In this document: positions 48,840 to 60,449 of the stretch, in pieces
Numbering within the stretch: the stretch's first letter is position 1
Layout of the letters: the number at the start of each line of letters is the position of its first letter
NCBI GenBank assembly: GCA_963662155.1
Contig: OY759274.1
Location: 18,492,916 to 18,556,915, forward strand
Reading direction: 5' to 3'
DNA from: Lamellibrachia columna
Lineage: Eukaryota; Annelida; Polychaeta; Sabellida; Siboglinidae
Length of the DNA: 64,000 nucleotides
The notes under the pieces: generated by a model
What the model was told of the DNA's origin: nothing
The model's database searches: none
Seen by the model: the letters and a program-made list of their open reading frames with translations, nothing else
Position numbers and translations under genes: made by a program

Positions 48840-49900
48840 TCCTACCTACACAAATGCAGAAGTTCACGCTGCGTATAAAGGACAGAGACCATAGTGGGGA
48901 CAGTATCACACCCATCAATGTCTATATCACCCCCAAAACAGTCTCCCTGCTTGCTACATTTGACTAGAATGTTTAAACTAAAAGTTATAAATACTGACTA
49001 ATTCATAGAAACTACACTTAAGACGTCTCATTTAGATGTGTTGATTATATTAGTTACGCTAATGTGCTCCTGCTAATGTTGCTCCTGTGAAGCAGGGCAG
49101 TTTAGGCATTGTCCATTGCTTGACTGTTTTCAGCCCTGAGTGGGAAATGGATTGAGATAGCCTACTGGACAATTTCGGGAGCTGTGCAGCACCAAGAGTC
49201 AGTGGGACAGGGTCCACAGCTCTTCCAGACGTTCACCGTACACACCATATTTCTTGGGAAAATATTCAAATATACCTGGAAAAGCTTTGTTTCATGATGG
49301 TGACCATGTCACATTTATGGCATGATTTTAAGTGGGTCATCAATCACATATACTCTGACATCCACAGTTATATAAAATATACAAGTAAAAGCTTGGTTTT
49401 CTTTTCAAGTAATCCAAATTGAAGCATTGATTATGATCATATCAGCTTTATTTTGATACGACGCGGCTTATCAGTAACAGGTGCTTGAATAAAAGAAAGT
49501 TAATCACTGTAGCTCACTGCTGTGTTTGCAGTGTGCTCTGAGTACAACCATGTACATACGTGGAACGTGACCTGATTCCTTGCCATGATCAGCACACAGC
49601 CCGGCTCATTGGCCTTGGCATTATTCAAGGTTATCTCCATAGAGAGGGTAGAACCACACCTTCAGTATATCCACAGTAACAACTTTGGTAAATCACATTG
49701 ATAGGATCTAGAATGACAAGAATTAGATATTTCAGTAAATTATAATATAGTAGGTTACGTAATAAAAAAAATTAATTCTGCATTTACCTTCCACTGTGCT
49801 GTGCTAGAAAGTGCTGTCCGTATCGAAATGTAGATAACTATAGTTGTTGTTCCTGCTGTTTTATTGGACAACCTTTTTTCTGAGACAGGACCCGCCCGTT
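48840..49900 (+). pseudogene. Inverted decayed copy of gene X
   Basis: Matches to gene X exons appear in order: about 48,852-48,945 (upstream exon, shortened), 49,195-49,250, 49,597-49,691 (with GTAAAT donor) and about 49,807. In the last one the Trp codon of the open copy is a stop. The intact splice sites with a broken last exon point to a pseudogene of the 23.6-24.7 kb gene. Confidence 0.6.
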
Positions 49901-50039
49901 ATGTGAAGACGAATGCTTTTATCTAGGAAAAGAGATCAAATTAACATTCGAGGAGCCACCTTAAAATTTTTATTTAATCAAGTTACTGGGCCAGCAAATT
50001 GCATTTTTTACTGATGTGATAATAACTTACTATCAACTA

Positions 50040-50400
50040 ACCGTAGTTCAATTATAGGCTTTCATATGCAAACACAGCCGAAATCAACCTCGGAAAGTGG
50101 ACAATTTGCAGACATTCTGTGTGTAATGCAGTAGCAGAATAATATCCAGGATATACTTCTGAAGAGATATTGTCTCATAAACAGTATTTCTGGAATATGG
50201 AGTTAATGATGAGATATTGTCCAGATAATATTGGTAGGGATACAATCAGGAGGGATGCTAACTTATATGAAGCGTACATTGCTAAACTTTTATTACGTGT
50301 CACGCCACTGCATTACTTGCAAAAAAGTCCGTCCCGTGGTTGTGCGACTGGGTCAGCAAACATACCATGACTCGTGCAACTCTTTTGCGCATCGCCGCAT
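50040..50400. repeat. Duplicated flanks of ANAPC10 joined without ANAPC10
   Basis: 50,060-50,145 matches the reverse complement of 23,205-23,300 (upstream of ANAPC10). 50,233-50,390 matches the reverse complement of 19,755-19,925 (downstream of it). Only ~90 unrelated bases lie between, versus 3.3 kb including ANAPC10 in the other copy. Confidence 0.85.
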
Positions 50401-51020
50401 TCGGGGAATTGTTTTTGGAATTACATGCATCCTGCTTATATTGAGTACGATAACTTATTAGTCTTTTCTCAATTGTATCACCTGTAAACAAAGGAAAGAG
50501 GCATTTGTTGTAATTTTACAATGACACTAAACATTCAAACACTACCACACCCAGTCTCTGTGCAAATATGCGCATGGAACAATTTTATAACATTTCATCA
50601 ATTTATGAATTGGAAGGTATATTTTATTTGCTAACTCCATTTTTACTTGACAACTATTATAGCCTGTGTACTATAATAAAATTTGCATGTGTGTATGTAT
50701 GTATTATTATTCAGGCAATGTTTCGACCATATTTATATGGACGAACCAATATGGTACATAACTCCGTATGCTATGCATGGTTGGGCAACCTAAACTGACT
50801 TTACCATGAACTGTCAGGGCGATCAGGGCGAAATGCCCCAGGTATATGGGTGGCTGTCTTGCCCCAGGGTGCACCAATATGGCTTTTAGGGGTATGCTTC
50901 CTGCTGCAAATGTTCATCCTCCCATGGTCGTCGGCATACTGCTTCGAATGTTCATCCTATCATTCCACCATGGATCAACATATGTGTTGCTCATTTACAT
51001 GTTGATATTGTTCTTACGTA
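50401..51020. other. Unassigned DNA
   Basis: No supported feature. Confidence 0.5.
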
Positions 51021-51029
51021 ATATAGCTA

Positions 51030-51245
51030 TCTACAATATAGACGTAATGTTTGGTCGAGTTAGAATTATGTATTTTTGAAATGCAACCATTGGTTGATTC
51101 AGACAGAAAAGGAAGCAATTAACTAGACAGTTTTTGTTACATCTATGTGTAACAAGATATTTGTAAATTTTGTTTTTTAACATATTCACATGGCCTGCAT
51201 TAAGAGAAACTGTAGATAATTTGTCCCATTCATTTAATGTCAACT
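51030..51245 (-). mobile_element. CR1-like LINE C-terminal fragment
   Basis: The minus strand reads LNEWDKLSTVSLNAGHVNML then KNKIYKYLVTHRC, matching the INEWNKLS...VNMFKN.ID.YL end of CR1-type ORF2 seen at 22,640-22,770. Confidence 0.75.
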
Positions 51246-51984
51246 TCTGTGTATATCACTCCAGACACAATGGTTCAGCCGTGGACGCCATCTCTCGTGA
51301 GTAGAACATCACCACGAAGAAATGAGTTGGTTTTTGTGCATCCATCAGCTGAGATGTTCCCAGAGGAATATGGTAAGTGAGCAAGGAATAAATAATTATA
51401 TTTTATTAGTATATTCTGTTCTGTGATCATGCTCGGGAGTTTTCGTGGCTAATTTAAGGGAAAATTAATGAATTCGGTTTTGCTATAATTGATGAAACCA
51501 TGACAAAGACATATCACGTTCCATCTATTCGTATTTTAGCGCCTTTGTTTTTAAAGATCTCTGTCCAGATATACAAATTATTGGCGGTTTCATGTAAAGT
51601 CTCTCAATCCCGCTGAGCCTCAAAAATTGTATGGTAATTAAACTGAATTAATATTACACAATTAATTGTTTCAATACTATGAGGGAAAGTTAATTTTGGC
51701 AAAAGTGTACTACCCTGTACGTGGAAACGCCCACATACAATTATATTTATTATTAACTTCGTTAACTTTAAATAATGTCAAAATTATAACTTATGTTTGT
51801 TTGTTTGTGCAGTCGGGGTTCCAACAAAATGAAGACATTGCCACATGGTTCCTCCTGGAAGTGTTTAAGGACAATCAGTGCGGACAGTACTGGTGACACA
51901 GCAAATGATAAAGTGTTGACTGAATTTAGTGAACCACTTGAGCGGATCCAGACACTGGGTAGTGGGTCCAAGCAGTGTACAGAA
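51246..51984. other. Unassigned AT-rich DNA
   Basis: The ORFs around 51,793-52,023 run into the LINE fragment. Nothing else supported. Confidence 0.45.
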
Positions 51985-52345
51985 AGAGACCATTTCGTTG
52001 CTGAGGCGATCTGCCGCATTTGATACCATTGGTCAAAGGACAACTTATTAAAAGCAAGTCAATGTGGTGTGGCGTAACTGGCACAGAGCTGGTTCTCATC
52101 ATATTTAACTGATAGATGCAAAAGAATGAAGATAGCGAATTGTTTCTCAGCCTCGCTCCCTACTTCACGTAGTGTTCCTCAGGGTGTTTCACTCTCTACG
52201 CTACACTACTTGGCTCAGTTATCCAACGTCACAATTTGGATCACCAAGTGTATGCTAATAAATCACAGACCTATGCTATTTCGGCTATACGAGATACAAA
52301 TCACTTCCAAAACTAGCTCAGGGATCGTCTCCACAAAATCTTCCA
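51985..52345 (+). mobile_element. L2/CR1-group LINE reverse transcriptase fragment
   Basis: Across frames the plus strand reads SAAFDTI (RT motif A), WFSSYLTDRCKRMKI, a GVPQG-like SVPQGVSL, and SVIQRHNLDHQVYANKSQTY. The last stands where YADD-TQ is expected, so the catalytic aspartates are lost. Stops and frameshifts confirm decay. Confidence 0.88.
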
Positions 52346-52894
52346 TTGGATGACAGAGACCACATTAAAGTTAAATGCAAGTAAATCCTAGTTTGTTATT
52401 ATTGGTAGGGTAAATGTTGCATGTCTATTTGAATCGATTAGGTGTGCACAATATGTTGCAAGACGTTTCCTTATGTGTCGGTCTTTAGATTGCATGTAGA
52501 GAAGCACAGTAAAATCAAAAACATTAGCTTAACAGTGTGACCTGGCTGTTCTTCGAAGAGAACAAATTTGCATGTGTGCTGGAGTATCGTAAAACACTAA
52601 CATTATATAGCCGTTTTGTATTGGGAGTGACGTAGAGTGATTTAATGAAAGCATTGAGTTACTAAAATGCAAGGAAGGACATCAACATAATAATTTACAT
52701 GTAATTGATTACGGATTGACAGACGTTTGCTACGGCGACAATAAAACTGATGCCGATTGACCAACTAATGCGAATCGAGAATAATAACCTGAATCTGAAT
52801 ATGTAATGATCGATGTTCTTTTGTTTAAAAAATAAGAGACCAATGACGTGAGTGACGCTTAGCCATTATCTGCCAATTGGTTGCACCTCCTATC

Positions 52895-53765
52895 GGTCGG
52901 TGGAGAGACCAATCCACAGTCACCGAATCTCTTATAGTTGCTTATCGAGCAGCGACTAACTGCCTTTATTTCCTAACTATGGCAGTTGTATCCTCCCTCT
53001 CTACATTATTTGTCCCTACGTGTACAAAAACAGATCCACCCTTGCCCGAACCCATGTTAGTGTCTACACTCTCAGTTATAGCCTCTATTTTGGCCCACAG
53101 GCAAGCAAACTACAACGTCATCTCGTTTAAGACTCTGTCAATGTTTCTAACTATCGAGTCCCCCACAAACACCCACGCTCTCCTCCTCTATCACTACCTC
53201 AAAAAAGCTCTTCCGTCGGATCCCTTCCATCACATTCTGTCCTGTCACCTGGGAGACTGTTATCCATCTCTCACCCATCACCCCTGACATCTTCGTTCTT
53301 TTCGCCTTCGTTCATTCTTCCCGGCTCCCATTGCCTTCACTCTAGTCTCCTTCCCTCCCGTTTTCCTCCGCTCACATCACTTTCGCTCCCGTATCCTTCC
53401 TTCCCATCTCCTTTCTTCCCGTTTTCTTACGTCCCACCTCCTTACGTCCCATCTCTTTACGTCCTGTCTCCTTATGTCCTCTCTCCTTACGACCTGTCAC
53501 CTTACTCCTTCTCAACCTCCTCCCACGCTGAACTGAGCTCTCCTTAGCATCTCTCTCATCGTCTCCTCCAGTTTATCACCCACTGTCCCTCCACCCGAAC
53601 CACTGGCACAAAACACCTCTTCCCTTCCCACCATTGCCACAACGAGCTGCCTCAGCTGTTCTAACTCCACCTCTAGTTCCTTCATCTTCGCACATACCCT
53701 ACACTTAAAACTAAAACTATCTGCCTGAAACTCAGTTCAGAACTTCTCACACCCGGGCTTGACAA
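52895..53765 (-). mobile_element. CR1-type LINE ORF1 with SGNH-esterase-like domain, decayed
   Basis: The minus strand in order: KCRVCAKMKELEVELEQLRQ (coiled-coil start), REEVFCASGSGGGTVGDKL, a repetitive linker of GRKE.GRKE units (the CCTTACGTCC-rich stretch), then MEGIRRKSFFEVVIEEE, a VGDSIVRNID nucleophile block (GDS) and KGGSVFVHVGTNNVE (the GTNN block). These are the conserved blocks of the SGNH-hydrolase-like ORF1 of many CR1 elements. At least two stops/frameshifts, and the last catalytic block is missing. Confidence 0.8.
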
Positions 53766-53884
53766 CGTTCACCCAGTTGCTGCCTCATATCAAATGCCTG
53801 GTGGCCTTTACCTGCCGTTTGCACGGCGCCATTACATAATTTAGTTTTAATTTTATTGCTACGTTAGCATTGAATAAGGGGATG

Positions 53885-54300
53885 TTCAGTCGGATTTAAC
53901 ACTGAAAGGGTACGACTCGTCATTTGAACGAATACCTTCTTGTCACGGAATCGAGTAAGGATTTTGTTTTCAAGGAATTTATATTTTGTTTAAAATTTCT
54001 CTCCTTATCAGCATAACATACAACATTTAACTGAATGAAATTGGCGAATAAGCATTAAGTAGAAAGAAATCATATTATGTATTATTAGTAATATGCTGAA
54101 TGCATTACTTCTCTCCTTACATAGCTGCTTTGAAGAGACAATGCGTGCGAGTGTCGTCTTGCTTTTTGCCTTCCTGGCGTTGACGTTTGTAGCAGCCTAC
54201 GCAGCTGTTGAAGTAAGTGACAGCATAAGGGAAAGTGATGCTGGTATTAGAGCACTAATGCAAACGAATACATGCAGAGTGTGATAGTTTCGAGAAAGCA
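53885..54300 (+). pseudogene. Truncated plus-strand copy of the cysteine-rich gene (exons 0 and 1)
   Basis: The non-coding first exon (about 53,893-53,952), intron, acceptor TTACATAG and complete signal-peptide exon (ATG at 54,141) are present, then GTAAGT. About 250 bases of intron are deleted relative to the 60-kb copy. An unspliced reading therefore continues through EVSDSIRESDAGIRALMQ to a stop at 54,284. The TATA box is not preserved. No exon 2 or 3 on this strand. Confidence 0.65.
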
Positions 54301-54639
54301 TCACACAGGAAGCGGGTAGAAGTTAATCCACTACAAGCCGTTTGTTGTTGTATCAACATACAATATTATGTTTTATGGTAATCAATACTTTTGACTAGTT
54401 CTGTGTATGATCAATAGGAAGAAGCCAATGAGTTTATTGGTGAATGCAGATAAAGACGAAGCGTTCGGTTAGTGTCAATTACGACAATGATTTGTACAGT
54501 AGCGTGACTGATATGTATAATTGGCATGCGGGTTTGAATGTATGTATGTATGTATGCATGCATGCATGCATGTAATGTATACATGCATGTGTGCAAGAAT
54601 GTGTGCAAGTATACACATATAAATACATATGTACGTACA

Positions 54640-54790
54640 TTGAGATGGAGACCCACGTTGTCGCGCTGGATAACTGAGCTGAGTGGAGTGGGGGTAGACA
54701 GTGGCACATAATGGTCTGAGAACAGAACCCTGGGGAACGCCACAAGAAATGGGGCCAACAGCAGCTATCTTCACTCTTTGATAACAAACA
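54640..54790 (-). mobile_element. LINE reverse transcriptase fragment
   Basis: ISCGVPQGSVLRPL and PLSSVIQRDNVGLHL in two frames, as in block 1. Confidence 0.75.
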
Positions 54791-55467
54791 AGGTATCCAT
54801 TTGGATTGGAGTTATTTACAGGGCTGTCATGGCGCCATTTGCTTTTAGAAATCGCAGACAAGTACGTATTTAGCTACTCCCAGTTGCAGCTGCATTCGCC
54901 AGGTGGCGATGATGTTTCGCGGCTTCTCAATCACAACGGAAGCAGACGACTGCACGGCTGTGCCAGTTAACGTTGTCACAGGACTATATCTGAATGTCTC
55001 CAATAGTTTGTTTACCATTTCGAGTGATCTTGAAAACATTTAATGAGACAGTTGCCTTCAACATTGACTGTCACCCTAAACACTCCAAATAATGGTCTGA
55101 GAACAGAACCTTGGGGAACGCCACAAGAAATGGGGCCCACAGCCGCTATCTTCACTCTTTGATAACAAACAAGGTATCCATTGGGATTGGAGTTATTTAC
55201 AGGACTGTCAATGCGTCTTTTGCTTTGAGAAATCGCAGACAAGTACGTCTATAGCTATTCCCCGTTGCGGCTTCTCTCGCCAGGTGGCGATGATGTTTCG
55301 CGTCTTCTCAATCACAACGCAAGCAGACGACTGCACGGCTGTGCCAGTTAACGTTGTCACAGGACTATATCTGAATGTCTCCAATAGTTTGTTTACCATT
55401 TCGAGTGATCTTGAAAACATTTAATGAGACAGTTGCCTTCAACATTGACTGTCACCCTAAACACTCC
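54708..55467. repeat. ~378-bp tandem duplication, 2 copies
   Basis: The segment 54,708-55,088 (from the RT fragment ATAATGGTCTGAGAACAGAA through the AACATTGACTGTCACCCTAA stretch) is repeated at 55,089-55,467. Block 1 has a single copy, so this doubling is specific to block 2. Confidence 0.9.
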
Positions 55468-55844
55468 ATGTTTCGCACCATAGCTGTTACAAGTAAATCT
55501 GTTTACAGCCTGGTTATTTACATGAAGATGAGTAGTCGATTAAACATTGTATAGAATTATACTTATCCAGTGAATTACTGACATTTTGGTATTTAACCCA
55601 AAGAATTTTTTATAAAAATGGGAATAACCCAGTGTCGTTACTATTAAGCAATTATCCACGTCAGAAGAACACACTACCATTCCGGTTCAGTAAACACGGA
55701 TATGTGGTGGTAACTTGAATATGTCATTCCAGTTGACATTATATGAAACTTTGACAATATTATTGTGCAATCCAAACCTTCAAATTTGTCATAACATTTA
55801 AATAAAATCATTTAGTATCCCGCCGGTAACTTGGACTCCTGCTG

Positions 55845-56645
55845 CCATGGACAGACCAAGCTGGCGGGCCGTGCTGCACGCTGGCCATGGACAGACCAAG
55901 CTGGCGAGCCATGCTGCACGCTGGCCGTGGACAGACCAAGCTGGCGGGCCATGCTGCACGCTGGCCGTGGACAGACCAAGCTGGCGGGCCGTGCTGCACG
56001 CTGGCCATGGACAGACCAAGCTGGCTGGCCATGCTGCACGCTAGCCGTGGACAGACCAAGCTGGCGGGCCGTGCTGCACGCTGGCCATGGACAGACCAAG
56101 CTGGCTGGCCATGCTTCACGCTGGCCGTGGACAGACCAAGCTGGCGGGCCGTGCTGCACGCTGGCCATGGACAGACCAAGCTGGCTGGCCATGCTGCACG
56201 CTGGCCGTGGACAGACCAAGCTTGCGGGCCATGCTGCACACTGGCCGTGGACAGACTAAGCTGGCGGGCCATGCTGCACGCTGGCCATGGACAGACCAAG
56301 CTGGCTGGCCATGCTGCACGCTGGCCGTGGACAGACCAAGCTTGCGGGCCATGCTGCAAGCTGGCCGTGGACAGACCAAGCTGGCGGGCCATGCTGCACG
56401 CTGGCCATGGACAGACCAAGCTGGCCGGCCATGCTGCACGCTGGCCGTGGACAGACCAAGCTGGCGGGCCATGCTGCACACTGGCCGTGGACAGACCAAG
56501 CTGGCGGGCCATGCTGCACGCTGGCCGTGGACAGACCAAGCTGGCGGGCCGTGCTGCACGCTGGCCATGGACAGACCAAGCTGGCTGGCCATGCTGCATG
56601 CTAGCCGTGGACAGACCAAGCTGGCGGGCCATGCTGCACGCTGGC
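55845..56645. repeat. 40-bp GC-rich minisatellite, array 2
   Basis: Twenty copies of the same 40-base unit as at 3,845. Here CATGGACAG and CGTGGACAG units, and GGCGGGCC and GGCTGGCC variants, alternate in a partly regular higher-order pattern. The flanks are the same as in array 1, so both derive from one ancestral array that later changed in copy number. ORFs on both strands are artefacts. Confidence 0.95.
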
Positions 56646-57935
56646 CACCGATATATTAACACCGACAACCTTCTAGCTAAGATAAGAATACGGCGCCTAC
56701 ATATTTTTACTATGTCAAATTATTCAGGAATTTTAATTACACGAAAGCCACAAATTTTAATTACACGAAACTCCCAAATAGCATTTATTGAAAGAAAACT
56801 CGGATTACATTCCCAGAGATGGGCATGCGCAGTGATTGCTTCCTGTCTTCCCTTGGACACCAGTCAACTGGCCTTGAATGAATGTGATCTTGTCTGACAA
56901 CTCATTCATGCAAATCTAGACACGTTGACTTAGTTCACCGCCCTCCTTCCTGCTATATGCCTCCATGTCGAGGATAATCGGTCGAGTCGTCCGTTCAGTT
57001 GATGAGAACGACTGTGGATGAACAGTCCGATTTGTGATGCGAAGCGTAAGATCGACAAGACGTTTGTTTTCCTTGTGGTGGGTCTTTGTATCACTGTCGA
57101 GCTTTCTGACAGTACTTTTTCCTTTAGTAATTATTTCGCCATTACACTGCTATTTGTGCACTCTGCGATCTGACATTCCGTTCCATCGAAGCTGATTCCT
57201 TAGTATTTTAGTTTCTATGCTGTAGTTATAAGCTTTCTGCATGACGTCTACATTTGTTATGTTATCTTTGTTATGTGATCTTGCCTGCGGTTGTCCAATA
57301 TACACTGTAGCTCGAAGTGTACGCTGCTGAACCCTTTCGAATAATTTAATTTCATGGCTCTAAGTGGTCCACGTTTCGCTACCATACATTATAATTGAGG
57401 CTGACCGAACGTTGAAGACACGTGCCTTCAGTTAGGGTATGATCGTGGGAATAGCCATATCTCAATGATTTCTAAGAAAGACAATGCGTGGGAGTTTGAT
57501 TCTAAAACTAGTGGGATGTAACCGACAACTGAAAGGATATGGGAGGATGAAATCTCTGTCACACCTCTCCCAATAAGTAGGAAATGCGAGAATGGAATAT
57601 TGACCTGAAAGTAAGTAGGTGATGGAACGATAATACCACTATCAAAACCCCTCGAATGTATGACGCGGAAGGTACTGCCAACAATAGAGGTAGATGAGGA
57701 ACCCCCACACCCCCCCCCTCGATGAAAGTGGGAGATAGATACTATCTATAGATAGATAGATGTCATATCCCCTCTTGTATGGCAAGAATCTCATTTAGAA
57801 TGCTACTACACTGTTGACGTTTGTGTGACACGTTGTTGGTAATATTCATGGATCGGAAGAATTTACGTTCAGATTGTCCACAACGATATGAATGTAGCGG
57901 TTATGTGTGTAAGCATTTTGTTCAACTAATTGTGT
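56646..57935. other. Duplicated spacer, no gene seen
   Basis: Counterpart of 4,554-5,766. Contains one copy of the 37-bp unit (57,070-57,110) and a short TATCTATAGATAGATAGA near 57,745. Confidence 0.65.
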
Positions 57936-58258
57936 CATTTAAGCCAACAAAACAAACACATATTTGGTGGAATACGGTTTATTATCAGTGACTCTTTGAC
58001 CACGTACAATGACAAAAACAACTCACCCCCGTGTGAGCAACCATACTGTGTAACGGGTTACCGGTAATATCTTTCGTGCAAAACATAGACTAAATGCTGT
58101 GACATTTATTTTTGTAGACAAAGTTAGTATAACTAAATATTTCCAAGAGCACATGAAATGTAAACCAAAATGTTGGAGACACAGTCAAATACAGAGAAAT
58201 GACAACGTTAACTGACATCACCTAGCAATCATTTGCTTGCATTGTGGCGACCCCTGAC

Positions 58259-58509
58259 TTAGAAAATTATACCATTGCCGTTGGACATTTGGTAGCACAT
58301 AACGTACTTGTATTGGTCGTTGCAAAGGCACTCTGCGCCTTCGGGACCATGTGAATTGCAGTTTTTTATAATTCCGTTTGACCAAACGTTAACTTCGCAG
58401 CCTCCAGTCTTTGCATCCTTTCGGTGACATTCGCATCCACGTTTAGTGTAACGACAGAAGGCACTTCCCCAGGAGACGCAGTTACAATCCTTCCAAGTGG
58501 GAGCCAGTG
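58259..58509 (-). CDS. Secreted ten-cysteine peptide, copy B, exon 3 (mature peptide)
   Basis: The acceptor is TTGTTGCAG, then CA, then 82 codons and TAA. The ten cysteines line up one-to-one with copy A (6,723-6,955), as do TW.DC, WGSA/T, GC.C, GGCE.NV and CN..GP.GA.C.C. Compared with A the C-terminus is six residues longer (ends NGNGIIF), and the mature part is more basic between cysteines 3 and 6. The two copies differ at many positions while all cysteines are kept, the usual pattern for diversifying disulfide-rich secreted peptides. Function unknown. Confidence 0.75.
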
Positions 58510-58837
58510 CTGCAACAAATTAATTCTAACATTTGAAAAAAATAAATAATACTTATTTTCGGTGATATATCTGCTACAAATTTGAAATGTCATTTCTGCC
58601 TACTACATTAATTTGGATACGCTATATATACTATTAGGGCTAAATCAAGATTATTACTTACACCATCACTGTACAAAGATAAAACGCGTATATTAAACTC
58701 AGTTGTGTCAAGATATATCAAATGCTGCTGTTTGTATCACTGTTATCATGATTAAAATATCGTTCGTAGAAAACCGTTATATGAACCTAAACAATAAAGT
58801 TATGGAAATGTGGAAATGTGCATAAACCATACAATAC

Positions 58838-58861
58838 CTCTTTTAACACGATCGCCAACAA
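58838..58861 (-). CDS. Secreted ten-cysteine peptide, copy B, exon 2 (propeptide micro-exon)
   Basis: 24 nt between CTTTGCAG and GTATTG, encoding VVGDRVKR in the phase that joins to exon 3. Dibasic Lys-Arg directly before the mature part. Confidence 0.7.
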
Positions 58862-58928
58862 CTGCAAAGACAGAAGTGAACACATAATAGAAAGCCCATG
58901 CACATATTTATCAAAGTTAGACTGTTTT

Positions 58929-59051
<123 letters not shown>

Positions 59052-59249
59052 TTTGAGTGAAAGCATCTTTTGTTCCTATACTTTCATTCAAACGTCATGA
59101 TTCCAAAGATATATTATTATTATTAGTAATATATTATTATACGTACATACGGACATACGTATGCACGAACATTCGCAAACACGCTCACGTACATACATAC
59201 ACATCCATACACATATACAAGCACATACACACATATACATATATCCACA

Positions 59250-59355
59250 CATATGTACGTACGTACATACATACATATATGCATACATGAATATATACAT
59301 GCATACATACATACATACATACGTACATACATACATACATACATACATACATACA

Positions 59356-59391
<36 letters not shown>

Positions 59392-59525
59392 TATACATAT
59401 ATATACATACATGCATGCATGCATGCATACATGCATACATACATACATACATACATACATACATACGTACGTACGTACGTACGTACATACATACATACAT
59501 ACATACATACATGCATGCATGTATA
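59250..59525. repeat. (TACA)n / (TACG)n / (TGCA)n compound microsatellite
   Basis: Interrupted tetranucleotide array in the same intronic position as 7,964-8,452 in copy A, but without the (CA)n stretches and without the RT fragment between. ORFs are artefacts. Confidence 0.95.
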
Positions 59526-60051
59526 CATGCATACATACTTGCAAACCCGCTTGCCTATTATACATATAATTCACGCTATTGTACAAATAATTTTCGTAGC
59601 TGACACTAACCGAATGCCTCGTCGTTGTCTGCTTTCACCAACAAACTCGGATCATTGGTTTCTTCCTATTGATCAAACACAGAATTAATCAAAAGTATTG
59701 ATTACAACAAAACATAACATTGTACGTGGTGAATGCATGTGTGTTTTTACAACAGCAAACGGCTTAACTGCTACCCGCTTCCTCTGTGATGCTTTCTCGA
59801 AACTATCACACTCTGCATGCATTTGTTTGCATTAGTGCTCTAATACCAACTTCCCTTAAAACACAGTGTCAACGCGTTTAGTATAGGTTCATACCACCAC
59901 CCACCCCCTCAATACGTGGTGTGGGACAACAAACATTCGTTTCTCCCACAAAACGTAGTGACGACAAAATCACCACCCACCAATACGCAACGCTTTGCCT
60001 TTGTTGTGGACTTTGAGAAATTATGCGACCATCCCTTATGTTGTCACTTAC

Positions 60052-60123
60052 TTCAACAGCTGCGTAGGCTGCTACAAACGTCAACGCCAGGAAGGCAAAA
60101 AGCAAGACGACACTCGCACGCAT
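60052..60123 (-). CDS. Secreted ten-cysteine peptide, copy B, exon 1 (signal peptide)
   Basis: ATG at 60,123 and 24 codons (MRASVVLLFAFLALTFVAAY then AAVE) to a GTAAGT donor at 60,051. The acceptor TTACATAG is at 60,140-60,141. Two substitutions separate it from copy A (His-Phe versus Arg-Val). The same exon occurs intact at 54,141 on the plus strand. A secretory signal peptide is clear. The phase problem with exon 2 is as in copy A. Confidence 0.78.
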
Positions 60124-60313
60124 TGTCTCTTCGAAGCAGCTATGTAAGGAAAGAATTAATGCATTCAGCATATTACTAATAATACATAACATGTTTTCTT
60201 TCTACTTAATGCTTATTCGCCAATTTTATTCAGTTAAATTATTCTATGCTGATGTGGAGAGCAACTTTTAATAAAATTTAATCTCCTTGAAAACAAACGT
60301 CACACTTTCTTAC

Positions 60314-60375
60314 CCGATTCAGTGGCAAGAAGGTCTTCGTTCAAGTGACGAGTCGTGCCCTTTCAGTGTTGAATC
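60314..60375 (-). other. Non-coding first exon of copy B
   Basis: Between the TATA box and the GTAAGA donor at 60,313. Matches 9,297-9,360 and 53,893-53,952. The start is estimated. Confidence 0.55.
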
Positions 60376-60390
60376 CGACCTAGCATTCCT

Positions 60391-60400
60391 CTTTATATAG
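60391..60400 (-). promoter_or_regulatory. TATA box of cysteine-rich gene copy B
   Basis: CTATATAAAG on the minus strand, about 80 bases upstream of the first donor, with GCTTGCTTG just upstream as in copy A. Confidence 0.7.
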
Positions 60401-60449
60401 CAAGCAAGCGTGAATGTGCTGCGTGTATGTGATCATTGAAACGGATTCA

